Counted from the first letter of the stretch, positions 52,367-61,835 are shown. The stretch is 64,000 nt of DNA from Flavicella sp963932955 (GCA_963932955.1 CAWVRK010000002.1:1-64000), one strand, 5' to 3'. Made by a program: numbers and translations. Notes: a model not told the origin generated them from the sequence alone.

Positions 52367-52566
52367 ATATTAAAATACGTTTCTATCTTTAGGATACACA
52401 CCATATTCAACCCCATCAAAAGGTTTTGAGATATCCTCCAATACAAATACCGCTTAACAGTTCTACAAAAAAACTCTTTAGTTTTTACAAATGTACTTTT
52501 AGATACTTGCAGTAGTTAGTGAACGAAAATAAACTACAAACTTATCCCTTTTTTAAACAGTTAAAA

Positions 52567-55500
52567 TCAATGCTTTACAATTCTAAAAGTCTTGGTCTGT
52601 GTGCTGTCTGATAGCTGCACAAAATAGATGCCGTTTTTCAAGAAACTAACATCCATTTGAGGTGCAGTTTTCTGTGCAAACATCAGTTTGCCCATCACGT
52701 CATAAACCCGCATGTTCATTTCCAAAGCAGGCCCCACAAAATACAAGTAATCAGTAATCAAGTTGGGATACAACTTGATTTCTTCTATAGGATCTTTTGG
52801 AACTCCAGCTGTGGCATTGTCAAGCCCAGGTGTCCCATAAGCATCACTACAAAACCAACTCTCTGCCAAAGCATTGTCTAAATCTTCACTTTCCAATAAC
52901 AATGTAGGTCCTAAACCGTCAGCACATTCGGGCCATGGAGCTAGAGACGTATAGAATACTTCATCTATCAAAACCCCCTTGTCATCAAACAGGCGCACTG
53001 CATCTTCCGAACCAAAACCAAAATCAAAATCTCCTATGGCATTGTCTACAGATGGAAAAACCACAGAAAAATCATTGCCATTTTTGACGAGTACCAAGAA
53101 CCCCTTGCTCGGAATTGTCGTTGCAGCTGGAAGAACAAATGTATTGGTGTCTTTCATATCTTTGAGCACCCAATTGGAAAGGTCCAACGCTGTTTCATTT
53201 GGATTGTACAACTCTACCCAATCTCCGGAATCTTTCTCATCGCTAGACTTGTAATTGATTTCATTGATCACCAATTTAAAAGGGGTTTCAGCAGGAACAA
53301 AATTCGGACGTATTTGAAAAGCACTTTGCAGATTGACATCGATGCTAGCTTCAGATGTATTATCACTCCCACTCCAATGCGAAAAGACAAATCCAGGAAG
53401 CGGAATGGCATGCAAGCGTATCGGAACATTCTGAAAATAAGTACCAGACCAAGATACTTGGTCAATTTTTAAATTGTCATTTACTTCAACATATCCTCTG
53501 TCTTGTTGGGTGTTGTTGATAGAAAGACGGTGTTCAGCTGACAAATTAAACCTAGATTTCAAATGACTTCTTGCGTATTGAGGCCGCTCTTGAGCAAAGA
53601 CTTTCATCAAGTTTACATAATAGCCTACATCGTCAAAATTACCATTCCAGCGTGCGTAGTGAGCTTGCAATTCAGGAGCTACTTTTGCCAATACCGACTC
53701 GATGTGGGTTTTGACATTTTCCTGTAAAAATCGAGTATTGAGCTCATCCGCGTAGCGGTTGATAAAGCCATTTCTAAACCCTGTATTTTCAACAAGCTTT
53801 CGAAACAACAGGGTTGACCAAGATGGGTTTGGCCAACCTGGCCCGTTGGGGTTCAAAGCAAATTCGAGGGTGTTGGCTACATAGTCATTGCTAGGACGGA
53901 ACCAAGGACTGAACCCAAAATCAGTGTCGTATAAAATCCAGCGCCATTTGCCTTCGGGGTGTTTCCAAAATTTGATGTTGTTTCCTGGCCAATCTTGATT
54001 GTTGATATAGATTTGCGCTACCTGATACATGGTGTAATTTGGAATGTCTATCCGTTCGCGCACGTAGTCAAAGTTTGCATCAACGGACAAATTCGTGCTC
54101 GAGATATAATTGATCAAGGCATTGTACTCTTGGTTGGTTCCCTCTACAACTTGCGCATTTGCGGTCAAAAGATCAATCCCTTCTGCATCAATTTCGTGCT
54201 TGGAAGCCAGCATGTGTTCGTTGTTTTTTTCCCTGAGGTTGTACAAGCCCCAATAATCCCCATTCAGATAAGTCGCTACGGGAGTAAAGGCTTGAAGGTC
54301 CAGACCAGATCCTTCCATGAGACTTGTCAAAGTGATGTCTCGGATGGTGGATTTCAACCAAGCTTGTCCTGAATTCCGCAACACCAAGGCCTGGAACTTC
54401 TCATAGGAACGATTTTCAAAAAAAGGATAGTCAAATTCTGAAGTTCCGTATTTTTCACGTGCAAAAACAGCCAGTGATCTTTGTGCGTTTTGCCCACGGC
54501 TCCAAGCACCATAAATTTTTACACCTGTATTGAAAGCGACGCCCAAATCGCCCGTTTCTTTTTCATAAAAAGAAAAATGAATAGGGCGCTCCCAGTCTTC
54601 CCAGAAGTTGGCTCCAAAATAAGGGACATTGGTATCATATGTTCCTGCAGGTCCCGTGACATAAATTCCCGTATTGGTATCGAAAAAATTATCAGGATCC
54701 GTTACTAAAGTCACCAAATCAATCTCGTGGTTGGCATTGAACAGGTAGGTTTTGGAATCGATTTCGGCGGGAAGGTACCCAGCTGCAAAAAAGGTTGCGC
54801 GCACCACACGGTTGGACGATATTTGAATGGGATTGGTGTATACGGGTGAGTTTTCGGTTGGCAAACTGGCGTCCGTCGTGTAATGGATTTTTTGTCCTTC
54901 GGCAGCTCCTGAAAGTTCCAAATTGACGGGAGCATTGAGGCGTCCCCCCGGAACTGAAAAGACCACAGGATCTTTAAAAACGCCGATGTATTCCTCAGAA
55001 GAGTTGGGAGCTCCTGGTGTGGTCTCTAAAAAATAAACCAAATTACCAGATTGAGGAGAAGTACCCATCGAAATATTTTTTTTGAGTCCTTCCACCAAAA
55101 GATCGTCTACCAGTTCCCCTTCAGGATTGCTCAAGAACAAATGATCAGTACTCGATGAAATTTTAAAGTTGGTGTGCAAACTGCTACTGGCAAATTTCAG
55201 AATGGCTGGAGGCGTCGATCCACTAGAATTGGACCTTGTAAAAATGGCGGACAAAAAGGGAATTAAGGTCATGTCCGAAGAGTTTCCGCTAACATTGTGG
55301 AGTTGAATGGCCAAGGTATTGCTGCCTTCTTGTAAAACCGTTTGGGGATTGGCAATTGAAAAACGTTCTGGCACCCCACCTCCGTATATTTTAGCTTCGT
55401 GGTCTGTAGGTGTTCCGGAATCAAAAGCAGGAGGCGAACCGTTGATGTTGGCACGTGCAACTTCATTTCCATTGATATATGCTACAAAACCGTCGTCGTA

Positions 55501-56043
55501 ATCCATGTCCAAAACCAATTGAGACAAAGATTCTAGGTCAGTAACTTGAAAAGATATTCTGCTGTATACCGAGCGCGTACCGCTAGGAACTTGAGTTGCA
55601 TCGTCACCATCAGCGTATCCAAACCCAGAAGTTCCTTGAGCCCAAGATCCGTCTTGAAAACCAGGAGACGTCCAATTTGAAGGGGGTTCGCTTGTAGGAA
55701 TAAGGTAGTTGAAAAGAGCTCCTTGATCAACAAATGTTGTCGCAAAATTGTTACCTGTACGGTCTTTGTCGGAAGCCCATACCTGCATATATCCGTTGGA
55801 AGGGATGCTGATATCTGGAAAAACAAACATTGACAGATTATCAGGGTCATCAGAGATCGTCCAATCTTTTAAAGAAATGGTTTGCGAAGAAGCATTGTAC
55901 AACTCAAACCAATCTGGCGTGTCTCCGTCTTCATCTGTGTAGATGGAATTAGCAGAAACCGCTTCGCTTATTTGCACTGATTGAGCAGAAAGGACTGCTG
56001 AACAAAGAAATAGCAATCGATAGATATTATTCTTGAAAATCAT
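52567..56043 (-). CDS. Secreted CotH/lamin-tail-domain protein with T9SS sorting signal
   Basis: A 1158-residue cell-surface or secreted protein. In order: signal peptide (LLFLCSAVLSAQ); a lamin-tail domain (ISEAVSANSIYTDEDGDTPDWFELYN); a beta-sandwich; a chitobiase-type beta-sandwich near residue 375 (GQKIHYTTDASLPTENSPVYTNPI); a CotH kinase-like domain near 475-830 (LVLRNSGQAWLKSTIRDITLTSLME; WRWILYDTDFGFSPW); a second lamin-tail domain (LVINEINYKSSDEKDSGDWVELYNPNETALDLSNW); and a type IX sorting domain (IKLYPNLITDYLYF to FRIVKH). CotH domains phosphorylate spore-coat proteins in Bacillus; the substrate here is unknown. The ATG at 56043 is chosen. Confidence 0.9.
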   Translation of the reverse strand: MIFKNNIYRLLFLCSAVLSAQSVQISEAVSANSIYTDEDGDTPDWFELYNASSQTISLKDWTISDDPDNLSMFVFPDISIPSNGYMQVWASDKDRTGNNFATTFVDQGALFNYLIPTSEPPSNWTSPGFQDGSWAQGTSGFGYADGDDATQVPSGTRSVYSRISFQVTDLESLSQLVLDMDYDDGFVAYINGNEVARANINGSPPAFDSGTPTDHEAKIYGGGVPERFSIANPQTVLQEGSNTLAIQLHNVSGNSSDMTLIPFLSAIFTRSNSSGSTPPAILKFASSSLHTNFKISSSTDHLFLSNPEGELVDDLLVEGLKKNISMGTSPQSGNLVYFLETTPGAPNSSEEYIGVFKDPVVFSVPGGRLNAPVNLELSGAAEGQKIHYTTDASLPTENSPVYTNPIQISSNRVVRATFFAAGYLPAEIDSKTYLFNANHEIDLVTLVTDPDNFFDTNTGIYVTGPAGTYDTNVPYFGANFWEDWERPIHFSFYEKETGDLGVAFNTGVKIYGAWSRGQNAQRSLAVFAREKYGTSEFDYPFFENRSYEKFQALVLRNSGQAWLKSTIRDITLTSLMEGSGLDLQAFTPVATYLNGDYWGLYNLREKNNEHMLASKHEIDAEGIDLLTANAQVVEGTNQEYNALINYISSTNLSVDANFDYVRERIDIPNYTMYQVAQIYINNQDWPGNNIKFWKHPEGKWRWILYDTDFGFSPWFRPSNDYVANTLEFALNPNGPGWPNPSWSTLLFRKLVENTGFRNGFINRYADELNTRFLQENVKTHIESVLAKVAPELQAHYARWNGNFDDVGYYVNLMKVFAQERPQYARSHLKSRFNLSAEHRLSINNTQQDRGYVEVNDNLKIDQVSWSGTYFQNVPIRLHAIPLPGFVFSHWSGSDNTSEASIDVNLQSAFQIRPNFVPAETPFKLVINEINYKSSDEKDSGDWVELYNPNETALDLSNWVLKDMKDTNTFVLPAATTIPSKGFLVLVKNGNDFSVVFPSVDNAIGDFDFGFGSEDAVRLFDDKGVLIDEVFYTSLAPWPECADGLGPTLLLESEDLDNALAESWFCSDAYGTPGLDNATAGVPKDPIEEIKLYPNLITDYLYFVGPALEMNMRVYDVMGKLMFAQKTAPQMDVSFLKNGIYFVQLSDSTQTKTFRIVKH

Positions 56044-56156
56044 TCTTGGGCTATGAGATAAAAAAAGTTGAAAGTTACGCATAATAAAAAATGAAATTCT
56101 ATTAAGAAAACACTACATAAGCTAAACATAAGAACGTAAAAGAAGAAAAGCCAGCA

Positions 56157-57314
56157 TCAAACCTTCTGCTTGAGAAATTGATTGGGTGTCATACCAACCA
56201 CTGATTTGAAATTGAGAAAAAAAGTATTGTAGTTTGTATAGCCCACCAAAGAAGAAACTTTCTCCAAGGTATTGAACTTGATGAAATCACTCAACATCAA
56301 ATCGGTGGCTTTTTGAATTCTCAAAGAGACCAAATAATAAGAAAAACTATACTTACAATGGTATTTGAAAATAAATTTCAAATGGCTTTGCGGAACATGA
56401 AGTTTGAAAGACAAGTCGGTGATTCCGAATTTTTGTTGTGAAAAGTCAAAGGTGTTTTCAAAAAAATCATCCGTCGATCTTATGTAGTACTGAGTTTGAA
56501 ATTCAATTTTTTGGGACAACAAAAAATCTTGTTGATTTGAAATTTCAGAACAGTTACGTGACCAACAAGGGTTCAATGCAGAGTTCTTTGCATTAAATTG
56601 TCTAGACTTGATTGACAAATTTTTGGCGCCAATCAAAAAAAGAGGATCTGTCAAAATTCGGAGGAATATAAGAAACCAAAAAAATGAGGAGATAAAATAA
56701 TAATAAGAAACAGGAATATGTTGGTGACGGATACTGCTGTAAAAAAAGACGAAAAGATTTGAAAAAAGAAAAATCACAAAGGATATAGAAAGAAAAAAAA
56801 CCCATTTTTGAACAATAGCCTTTTCACTACCAGCATAAGAATCGTATCCCCCATTTGCAGTCTTTGAAAACTTTAAAAAAACGCGAATCAACAGAAAAAA
56901 GTACACAAGTACATACGTAAAAACGATAACGGCAGTAGCAACGTGTAAAGGTGTTTTCGGAAAAAAGACCTTGTACAGAAGATAAAATACAGGCAAGTGC
57001 AAGCAGGAATAAATGAGGTGAAATTCCAACTTCAAACGTGACAATCGCTGAACCACTGTTTGGTTGAGAAGGTGCAAATAAAACAACACAACAACAAAGA
57101 TCTTAGATTGTAAGAGCATTATATCATTCAACACCAACCCATCAACAGAAGGAGGGAAAATAATAAGAGACAAAAACCGAAGAAGTAAGACGCTGAGAAG
57201 TAGCATAAAATACGGATCTGCTATTGGATTTTTCTTTCTATTGGTAAAGAAAAAGAAAAGCAAGGCAAGGATTGATACCGATGCAAAAACATAGCTGAAT
57301 TGAAATGTGTCCAT
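56157..57314 (-). CDS. Membrane-embedded AraC-family regulator (7TM sensor)
   Basis: A 385-residue protein. Residues 1-235 contain seven hydrophobic helices, for example FSYVFASVSILALLFFFF, FHLIYSCLHLPVFYLLYKVFF and VSYYYFISSFFWFLIFL. The last 100 residues form an AraC HTH domain (FGITDLSFKLHVPQSHLKFIFKYHCKYSFSYYLVSLRIQKATDLML... LEKVSSLVGYTNYNTFFLNFKSVVGMTPNQFLKQ). It is thus a one-component sensor in the inner membrane. The target is unknown; the CotH protein gene lies downstream on the same strand and the polysaccharide locus starts divergently. Confidence 0.9.
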   Translation of the reverse strand: MDTFQFSYVFASVSILALLFFFFTNRKKNPIADPYFMLLLSVLLLRFLSLIIFPPSVDGLVLNDIMLLQSKIFVVVLFYLHLLNQTVVQRLSRLKLEFHLIYSCLHLPVFYLLYKVFFPKTPLHVATAVIVFTYVLVYFFLLIRVFLKFSKTANGGYDSYAGSEKAIVQKWVFFLSISFVIFLFSNLFVFFYSSIRHQHIPVSYYYFISSFFWFLIFLRILTDPLFLIGAKNLSIKSRQFNAKNSALNPCWSRNCSEISNQQDFLLSQKIEFQTQYYIRSTDDFFENTFDFSQQKFGITDLSFKLHVPQSHLKFIFKYHCKYSFSYYLVSLRIQKATDLMLSDFIKFNTLEKVSSLVGYTNYNTFFLNFKSVVGMTPNQFLKQKV

Positions 57315-57694
57315 AAATTTAGATGCAAGTCATAAAATTCTGTAAAACTACATATTATAACACGTAAAACTGCTTTTTTAGTATTAATTTTTACGATTAG
57401 TGTATATCATAATGCAGAAATAAAGATATCAAATACATAAAATACTTAATGTATATTGGTTTTAAAAATATCATTTCATAAAAAATTGAGTGTGTTTACT
57501 GTAAAGTTTGACCTGACTTCTCAAACCAAACAATAAAAAGCGACACATAACGTATTTTTGTTACGGAGTGTTCTGTTGTTATTTTAAGCAATCAAAAAAC
57601 AACAGAATGCTTCTACTTTTTTAATACCCCAATTGACCCCCACCATTTATTATGGGACTCAACGTGGCGAAGCCGTTCCTAAATCAAACAAAAA
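57315..57694. other. AT-rich intergenic region and leader of the polysaccharide locus
   Basis: No gene in 380 bases. The left part is very A+T-rich. TATTTTTG at 57553-57560 is a -7 element pointing at the NusG-paralogue gene, so the transcript has a leader of about 125 bases. In it, TTCTGTTGTT (57571-57580) and AACAACAGAA (57598-57607) form a perfect 10-bp hairpin with a 17-base loop, right at the transcript start. Such a leader is the expected place for UpxY/RfaH-type antitermination. Confidence 0.7.
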
Positions 57695-58201
57695 ATGCAA
57701 ACCGAAAAAACACCCCCTCACAAAAACTGGTTTGTCATTCGTGTAAAGCCACGGTATGAAAAAAAAACTGCAGAACGACTTGAAAAATTAGGAATCACTG
57801 TGTATTGCCCAACAATAACACAACTACACCAATGGTCGGATCGCAAAAAGAAAGTACAGGTCCCTTTATTTTCTACCTACGTTTTTGTTCAGGCAGAAGA
57901 AAAGGAACGCAACCGTGTTTTTGAAGCCCCAGGAGTATTGGGCTATTTGAGATGGCTTGGGCAAGCTGCAATCGTTCGAGAAGAAGAAATTGAACTGATC
58001 AAAAAATGGCTTGTAAAAGACGTCGTTTCCTCAAAAGTTGAAAAAATAACTTCCGGAGATCTCGTCGCAATTAAATCTGGCCCTTTCAAAGGCAAAAAAG
58101 GAACCGCAAAGCAGGTGGGGAAAAAGAAAATTCAAATTCTATTGACAGACCTCGGACTAAAAGTAACTTTGGATTACCACACAGAAATCAACGTCATTTG
58201 A
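57695..58201 (+). CDS. NusG-paralogue transcription antiterminator (UpxY/RfaH type)
   Basis: A 168-residue protein with a NusG N-terminal domain (NWFVIRVKPRYEKKTAERLEKLGITVYCPTITQLHQWSDRKKKVQVPLFSTYVFVQA) and a C-terminal KOW motif (SGDLVAIKSGPFKGKKGTAKQVGKKKIQILL). The position at the head of a polysaccharide locus is that of Bacteroides UpxY and of RfaH-type factors, which bind RNA polymerase early and let it read through long operons. It precedes the alpha-CTD-like gene by 55 bases. Confidence 0.93.
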   Translation: MQTEKTPPHKNWFVIRVKPRYEKKTAERLEKLGITVYCPTITQLHQWSDRKKKVQVPLFSTYVFVQAEEKERNRVFEAPGVLGYLRWLGQAAIVREEEIELIKKWLVKDVVSSKVEKITSGDLVAIKSGPFKGKKGTAKQVGKKKIQILLTDLGLKVTLDYHTEINVI

Positions 58202-58256
58202 AAATCTATTTAATAAAAAAACACCCCCCGATATCTAATTTTTAAATTCCATTGTA

Positions 58257-58547
58257 ATGGCAGACAAAAATTCTTATTTATTGGCAAAAAAAATCATTGA
58301 AGAGTTTGAAAGTGAGTTTACAAAGCAAAGCGCTGACAAAAAACTCATCAAAGACCACCCTTTTTCAAAACGTTTGCGAAACATCATCGATCTCGTAAAC
58401 AACAATGAAATTCTAGGGTATCCGTTGGTAACACTTTCCGACGTTCGAAGAGCTGCCTCAGAAGACATAAACACCCTAAAGGGGATTCGAGGTTTTGGAA
58501 ACAAAACCATGGAAGAACTCAAAAAAATAATGAACCACGAAAACTAA
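58257..58547 (+). CDS. Free-standing RNA polymerase alpha-CTD-like / helix-hairpin-helix protein
   Basis: A 96-residue protein of unassigned function. Residues 39-92 resemble the alpha subunit C-terminal domain of RNA polymerase: RLRNIIDLVNNN (helix 1), VTLSDVRRAASEDINTLKGI (helices 2-3) and RGFGNKTMEELKKIM (final HhH-type helix). Positions matching the E. coli DNA-binding determinant are R41 (R265), G81 (G296), K83 (K298), T84 (S299) and E87 (E302); N268 is Ile. Residues 1-35 are a charged helical extension. It is not like UpxZ. It is co-directional with the NusG paralogue and manC. Confidence 0.75.
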   Translation: MADKNSYLLAKKIIEEFESEFTKQSADKKLIKDHPFSKRLRNIIDLVNNNEILGYPLVTLSDVRRAASEDINTLKGIRGFGNKTMEELKKIMNHEN

Positions 58548-58596
58548 GTGGTGCATCCCGTAACCTAGGGAAAATACTAAATTTAAAAACAAACAA

Positions 58597-59610
58597 ATGG
58601 CAACTTGTATCAACGTTATCCTCAGTGGAGGATCCGGGACCCGACTTTGGCCTTTGTCCAGACACAAAAACCCGAAACAATTTTTAAAAATATTTCAAGA
58701 AAAATCATTGTTCCAACACACGATGTTGCGCAACAGCAACAAGGTTTCAGATTTTATGTTGATTACCAATGAAACCCAATTGGACATGGCTCAAGAGCAA
58801 GCAAAGTCAATTGACCTCAACATCCCGTATCAAATCAGTGAGCCCGTTGGGCGCAATACAGCACCAGCCATCGCCCTTGCCTGTATGGATTTGCCAGAAG
58901 ACAGTATTTTATTTGTCACGCCATCCGATCAAATGATCGCAGATGATGAGCGCTACCAAACGGCGTTGGATCGAGCTATCTTCCTCGCAGAAAAAGGCTA
59001 TTTGGTGACCTTCGGCATTCAACCCAAACATCCGGAAACTGGATTTGGTTATATTGAAGCTGCTGGAGAAGATGTTTTAAAATTTCGAGAAAAGCCAGAT
59101 CTTAAAACTGCCAAAGAATACCTCGCTTCTGGAAATTTTTATTGGAATTCTGGGATGTTCTGCTTTCAAGCAAAAACCTATTTGAAAGAATTAAAAAAAT
59201 ACCATCCCAAAATATTGGCGGCATGCGAACATGCGCACCAATCAAAAGTTGCCGGTCAAATCACTTACGAGGCCATGGCTGCTATTCCCGATGACAGCAT
59301 TGACTACGCAGTACTCGAAAAATCTAAATTGGTCAAAACCGTTCCGTCAGATTTCGAATGGACAGACCTCGGCTCTTTTGATGCCTTGATAAACTATGCC
59401 CAACAAAAATCTTTGGTGAACGGCATCAAAAAAATTGAAGGTGCTGAAAACGCCCTTGCCTTTTCAGAAAAACTGATCACTACCGCTGGTATGGACAATT
59501 TCTTTTTGGTGGAAACATCGGACACAATTTTACTGTTGCCCATCGGCGAGAGTCAGGAAGTAAAAAAAATCCACAACAAGATCAAAAAAACAAACCCAAA
59601 ACTTTTGTAA
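58597..59610 (+). CDS. manC: Mannose-1-phosphate guanylyltransferase
   Basis: A 337-residue nucleotidyltransferase that makes GDP-mannose from GTP and mannose-1-phosphate. The signature INVILSGGSGTRLWPLSRHKNPKQFL is at the N-terminus, with ISEPVGRNTAPAIALA, VTPSDQMI and FREKPDLKTAKEYLASGNFYWNSGMFCF following. It has no isomerase domain, so it is the single-function form. It feeds the gmd and fcl enzymes encoded next. Confidence 0.96.
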   Translation: MATCINVILSGGSGTRLWPLSRHKNPKQFLKIFQEKSLFQHTMLRNSNKVSDFMLITNETQLDMAQEQAKSIDLNIPYQISEPVGRNTAPAIALACMDLPEDSILFVTPSDQMIADDERYQTALDRAIFLAEKGYLVTFGIQPKHPETGFGYIEAAGEDVLKFREKPDLKTAKEYLASGNFYWNSGMFCFQAKTYLKELKKYHPKILAACEHAHQSKVAGQITYEAMAAIPDDSIDYAVLEKSKLVKTVPSDFEWTDLGSFDALINYAQQKSLVNGIKKIEGAENALAFSEKLITTAGMDNFFLVETSDTILLLPIGESQEVKKIHNKIKKTNPKLL

Positions 59611-59655
59611 GGGATCGAAATAAAAAAATAGCAGTGTAAAACTAAAAAAAATAAA

Positions 59656-60771
59656 ATGAGTAAAGTAGCATTGATTACAGGAGTAACCGGCCAAGATGGC
59701 GCCTATTTGTCAGAGTTTTTATTAAAAAAAGGCTATACCGTTCACGGTTTGAAACGCCGCACCTCCATGTTTAATACCGATCGCATCGATCACTTGTACC
59801 AAGACCCACATGTGGACAACCAAAAATTCATACTGCACCATGGTGACATGACGGACAGCACGAACCTGACGCGTTTGTTGCAACAAATCCAACCTGATGA
59901 AATCTACAACCTCGCTGCGATGAGTCATGTAAGGGTGTCTTTTGACATGCCTGAATACGTGGCCGATGCCGATGGCATTGGGACATTGCGTCTTTTGGAG
60001 GCCATTCGTTTGTTAGGCCTTGAACAAAAAACACGTATCTACCAGGCTTCTACTTCAGAATTATACGGCAAAGTACAAGAAGTACCGCAGACAGAAACTA
60101 CACCTTTTTATCCGCGATCTCCCTATGCCGTAGCAAAAATGTACGCTTATTGGATCACCGTAAACTACCGTGAGGCTTATGACATATTTGCTTGCAACGG
60201 AATTTTGTTCAACCACGAGTCGCCCTTGAGGGGTGAGACTTTTGTCACCCGTAAAATCACCCGTGCGGTGTCTCGCATCGCTTTGGGACTTCAGGACAAG
60301 TTTTATTTAGGGAATTTGAATTCCAAGCGAGATTGGGGACATGCCAAAGATTACATTCGCATGATGTGGATGATATTACAAGCAGACACTGCTGAGGATT
60401 GGGTCATCGCCACTGGACGCACCACAACCATCCGTGATTTTGTAAAAATGGCCTTTGCCCACATTGGGATAAGCCTCGAATTCAAAGGAGAAGGATTGGA
60501 TGAAACCGCAGTAATTGCAGCTTGTTCAAATCCGGAATACCAATTGGAAATAGGAAAAGAGATCTTGTCTATTGACCCTAAATATTTCCGTCCAACAGAA
60601 GTAGATCTTTTAATTGGAGACCCGACCAAAGCAAAAGAAAAGCTAGGCTGGGTGCCAAAGATTCAATTGGAAGAATTAGTAGACGACATGATGTCCTCTG
60701 ATTTGAAACTCTTTAAAAGAGACAAGTATTTGAATGAAGGAGGACATCAAACCTTGAATTATTTTGAGTAA
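59656..60771 (+). CDS. gmd: GDP-mannose 4,6-dehydratase
   Basis: A 371-residue short-chain dehydrogenase that converts GDP-mannose to GDP-4-keto-6-deoxymannose. The Rossmann motif ALITGVTGQDGAYLSEFLLKKGY, the catalytic region STSELYGKVQEVPQTETTPFYPRSPYAVAKMYAYW (Thr/Ser, Tyr, Lys) and FNHESPLRGETFVTRKITRA are intact. It acts between manC and fcl in GDP-L-fucose synthesis. Confidence 0.97.
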   Translation: MSKVALITGVTGQDGAYLSEFLLKKGYTVHGLKRRTSMFNTDRIDHLYQDPHVDNQKFILHHGDMTDSTNLTRLLQQIQPDEIYNLAAMSHVRVSFDMPEYVADADGIGTLRLLEAIRLLGLEQKTRIYQASTSELYGKVQEVPQTETTPFYPRSPYAVAKMYAYWITVNYREAYDIFACNGILFNHESPLRGETFVTRKITRAVSRIALGLQDKFYLGNLNSKRDWGHAKDYIRMMWMILQADTAEDWVIATGRTTTIRDFVKMAFAHIGISLEFKGEGLDETAVIAACSNPEYQLEIGKEILSIDPKYFRPTEVDLLIGDPTKAKEKLGWVPKIQLEELVDDMMSSDLKLFKRDKYLNEGGHQTLNYFE

Positions 60772-60878
60772 AAATTGGGCTTAATGAATCGTAGATTCTA
60801 CAAACATTGTCAGTAAATCAATTTCCGAATAGCAAATCCTCAACCAAACATCACTGGATCATCAATCAGGCTAAAAAA

Positions 60879-61835
60879 ATGAAAAAAATTACAAAAAACT
60901 CAAAAATATACATTGCAGGTCACCGAGGTATGGTGGGATCTGCTTGCTGGAGAGCCCTTGAGGCGAAAGGATATTCCCATTTGATTGGCAGGACTTCCAA
61001 AGAATTGGATCTCAAAAACCAAGCAGCTGTAACAGCTTTTTTTAAAAGCGAACAACCGGAAGTGGTCATCGATGCTGCAGCAAAAGTGGGAGGTATCTTG
61101 GCCAACAACAATTATCCCTACCCCTTTTTAATGGAAAACATGCAGATTCAAAACAATCTGATTGCTGCAGCCCACGAAGAAGGCATTCAAAAATTTATCT
61201 TTTTAGGGAGTTCCTGCATCTATCCAAAATTTGCACCCCAACCCCTCAAAGAGGAATACCTCTTAACGGACAGCTTGGAACCGACAAACGAATGGTATGC
61301 GCTTGCCAAGATATCGGGGGTCAAACTCTGTGAAGCCATTCGCAAACAATACGGCAAAGACTTTGTGAGTCTAATGCCGACAAACCTTTACGGGCCTTTT
61401 GACAATTTTGATTTGGAAACCTCACATGTCTTGCCTGCTATGTTGCGAAAATTCCACGAAGCCAAGAACGACAACAGCCCTGTAAAATTATGGGGGTCAG
61501 GAACCCCGATGCGTGAATTTTTACACGTAGACGATTTGGCACAATCGGTGATTTTCGCTCTGGAAAACGTGCTTCCTGAACACCTTTACAATGTTGGAAC
61601 GGGAACTGATGTAACCATCAGAGAATTGGCAGAAACCATCCAAGCCCAAACAGGCCACGGTGGAGAAATCGTTTGGGACACTGACAAACCAGATGGTACT
61701 CCGCGCAAGTTGATGGACAGTTCCAAGATGAACGCCTTGGGTTGGAAAGCAGACTACACCCTCAAAGCAGGGATTGAAAATACCTATGGCTGGTTTCTAA
61801 AAAACCAAGAAAACTTCAAAGAAGTAAAGCTGTAA
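60879..61835 (+). CDS. fcl: GDP-L-fucose synthase
   Basis: A 318-residue epimerase/reductase making GDP-L-fucose, the third step after ManC and Gmd. Motifs are the NADP-binding IYIAGHRGMVGSACWRALEAKG, LGSSCIYPKFAPQPLKEEYLLTDSLEPTNEWYALAKISG with the Ser-Tyr-Lys triad, and MPTNLYGPFDNFDLETSHVLPAMLRKF. The ATG at 60879 is used; an in-frame TTG upstream at 60807 gives an unlikely extension. Confidence 0.96.
   Translation: MKKITKNSKIYIAGHRGMVGSACWRALEAKGYSHLIGRTSKELDLKNQAAVTAFFKSEQPEVVIDAAAKVGGILANNNYPYPFLMENMQIQNNLIAAAHEEGIQKFIFLGSSCIYPKFAPQPLKEEYLLTDSLEPTNEWYALAKISGVKLCEAIRKQYGKDFVSLMPTNLYGPFDNFDLETSHVLPAMLRKFHEAKNDNSPVKLWGSGTPMREFLHVDDLAQSVIFALENVLPEHLYNVGTGTDVTIRELAETIQAQTGHGGEIVWDTDKPDGTPRKLMDSSKMNALGWKADYTLKAGIENTYGWFLKNQENFKEVKL

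Noticed and set aside
58257..58547. Identification of the small capsule-locus protein as UpxZ
   Set aside because: UpxZ proteins are larger and do not show the alpha-CTD-like VTLSDV and RGFGNKTMEEL segments. The position is similar but the sequence is not.
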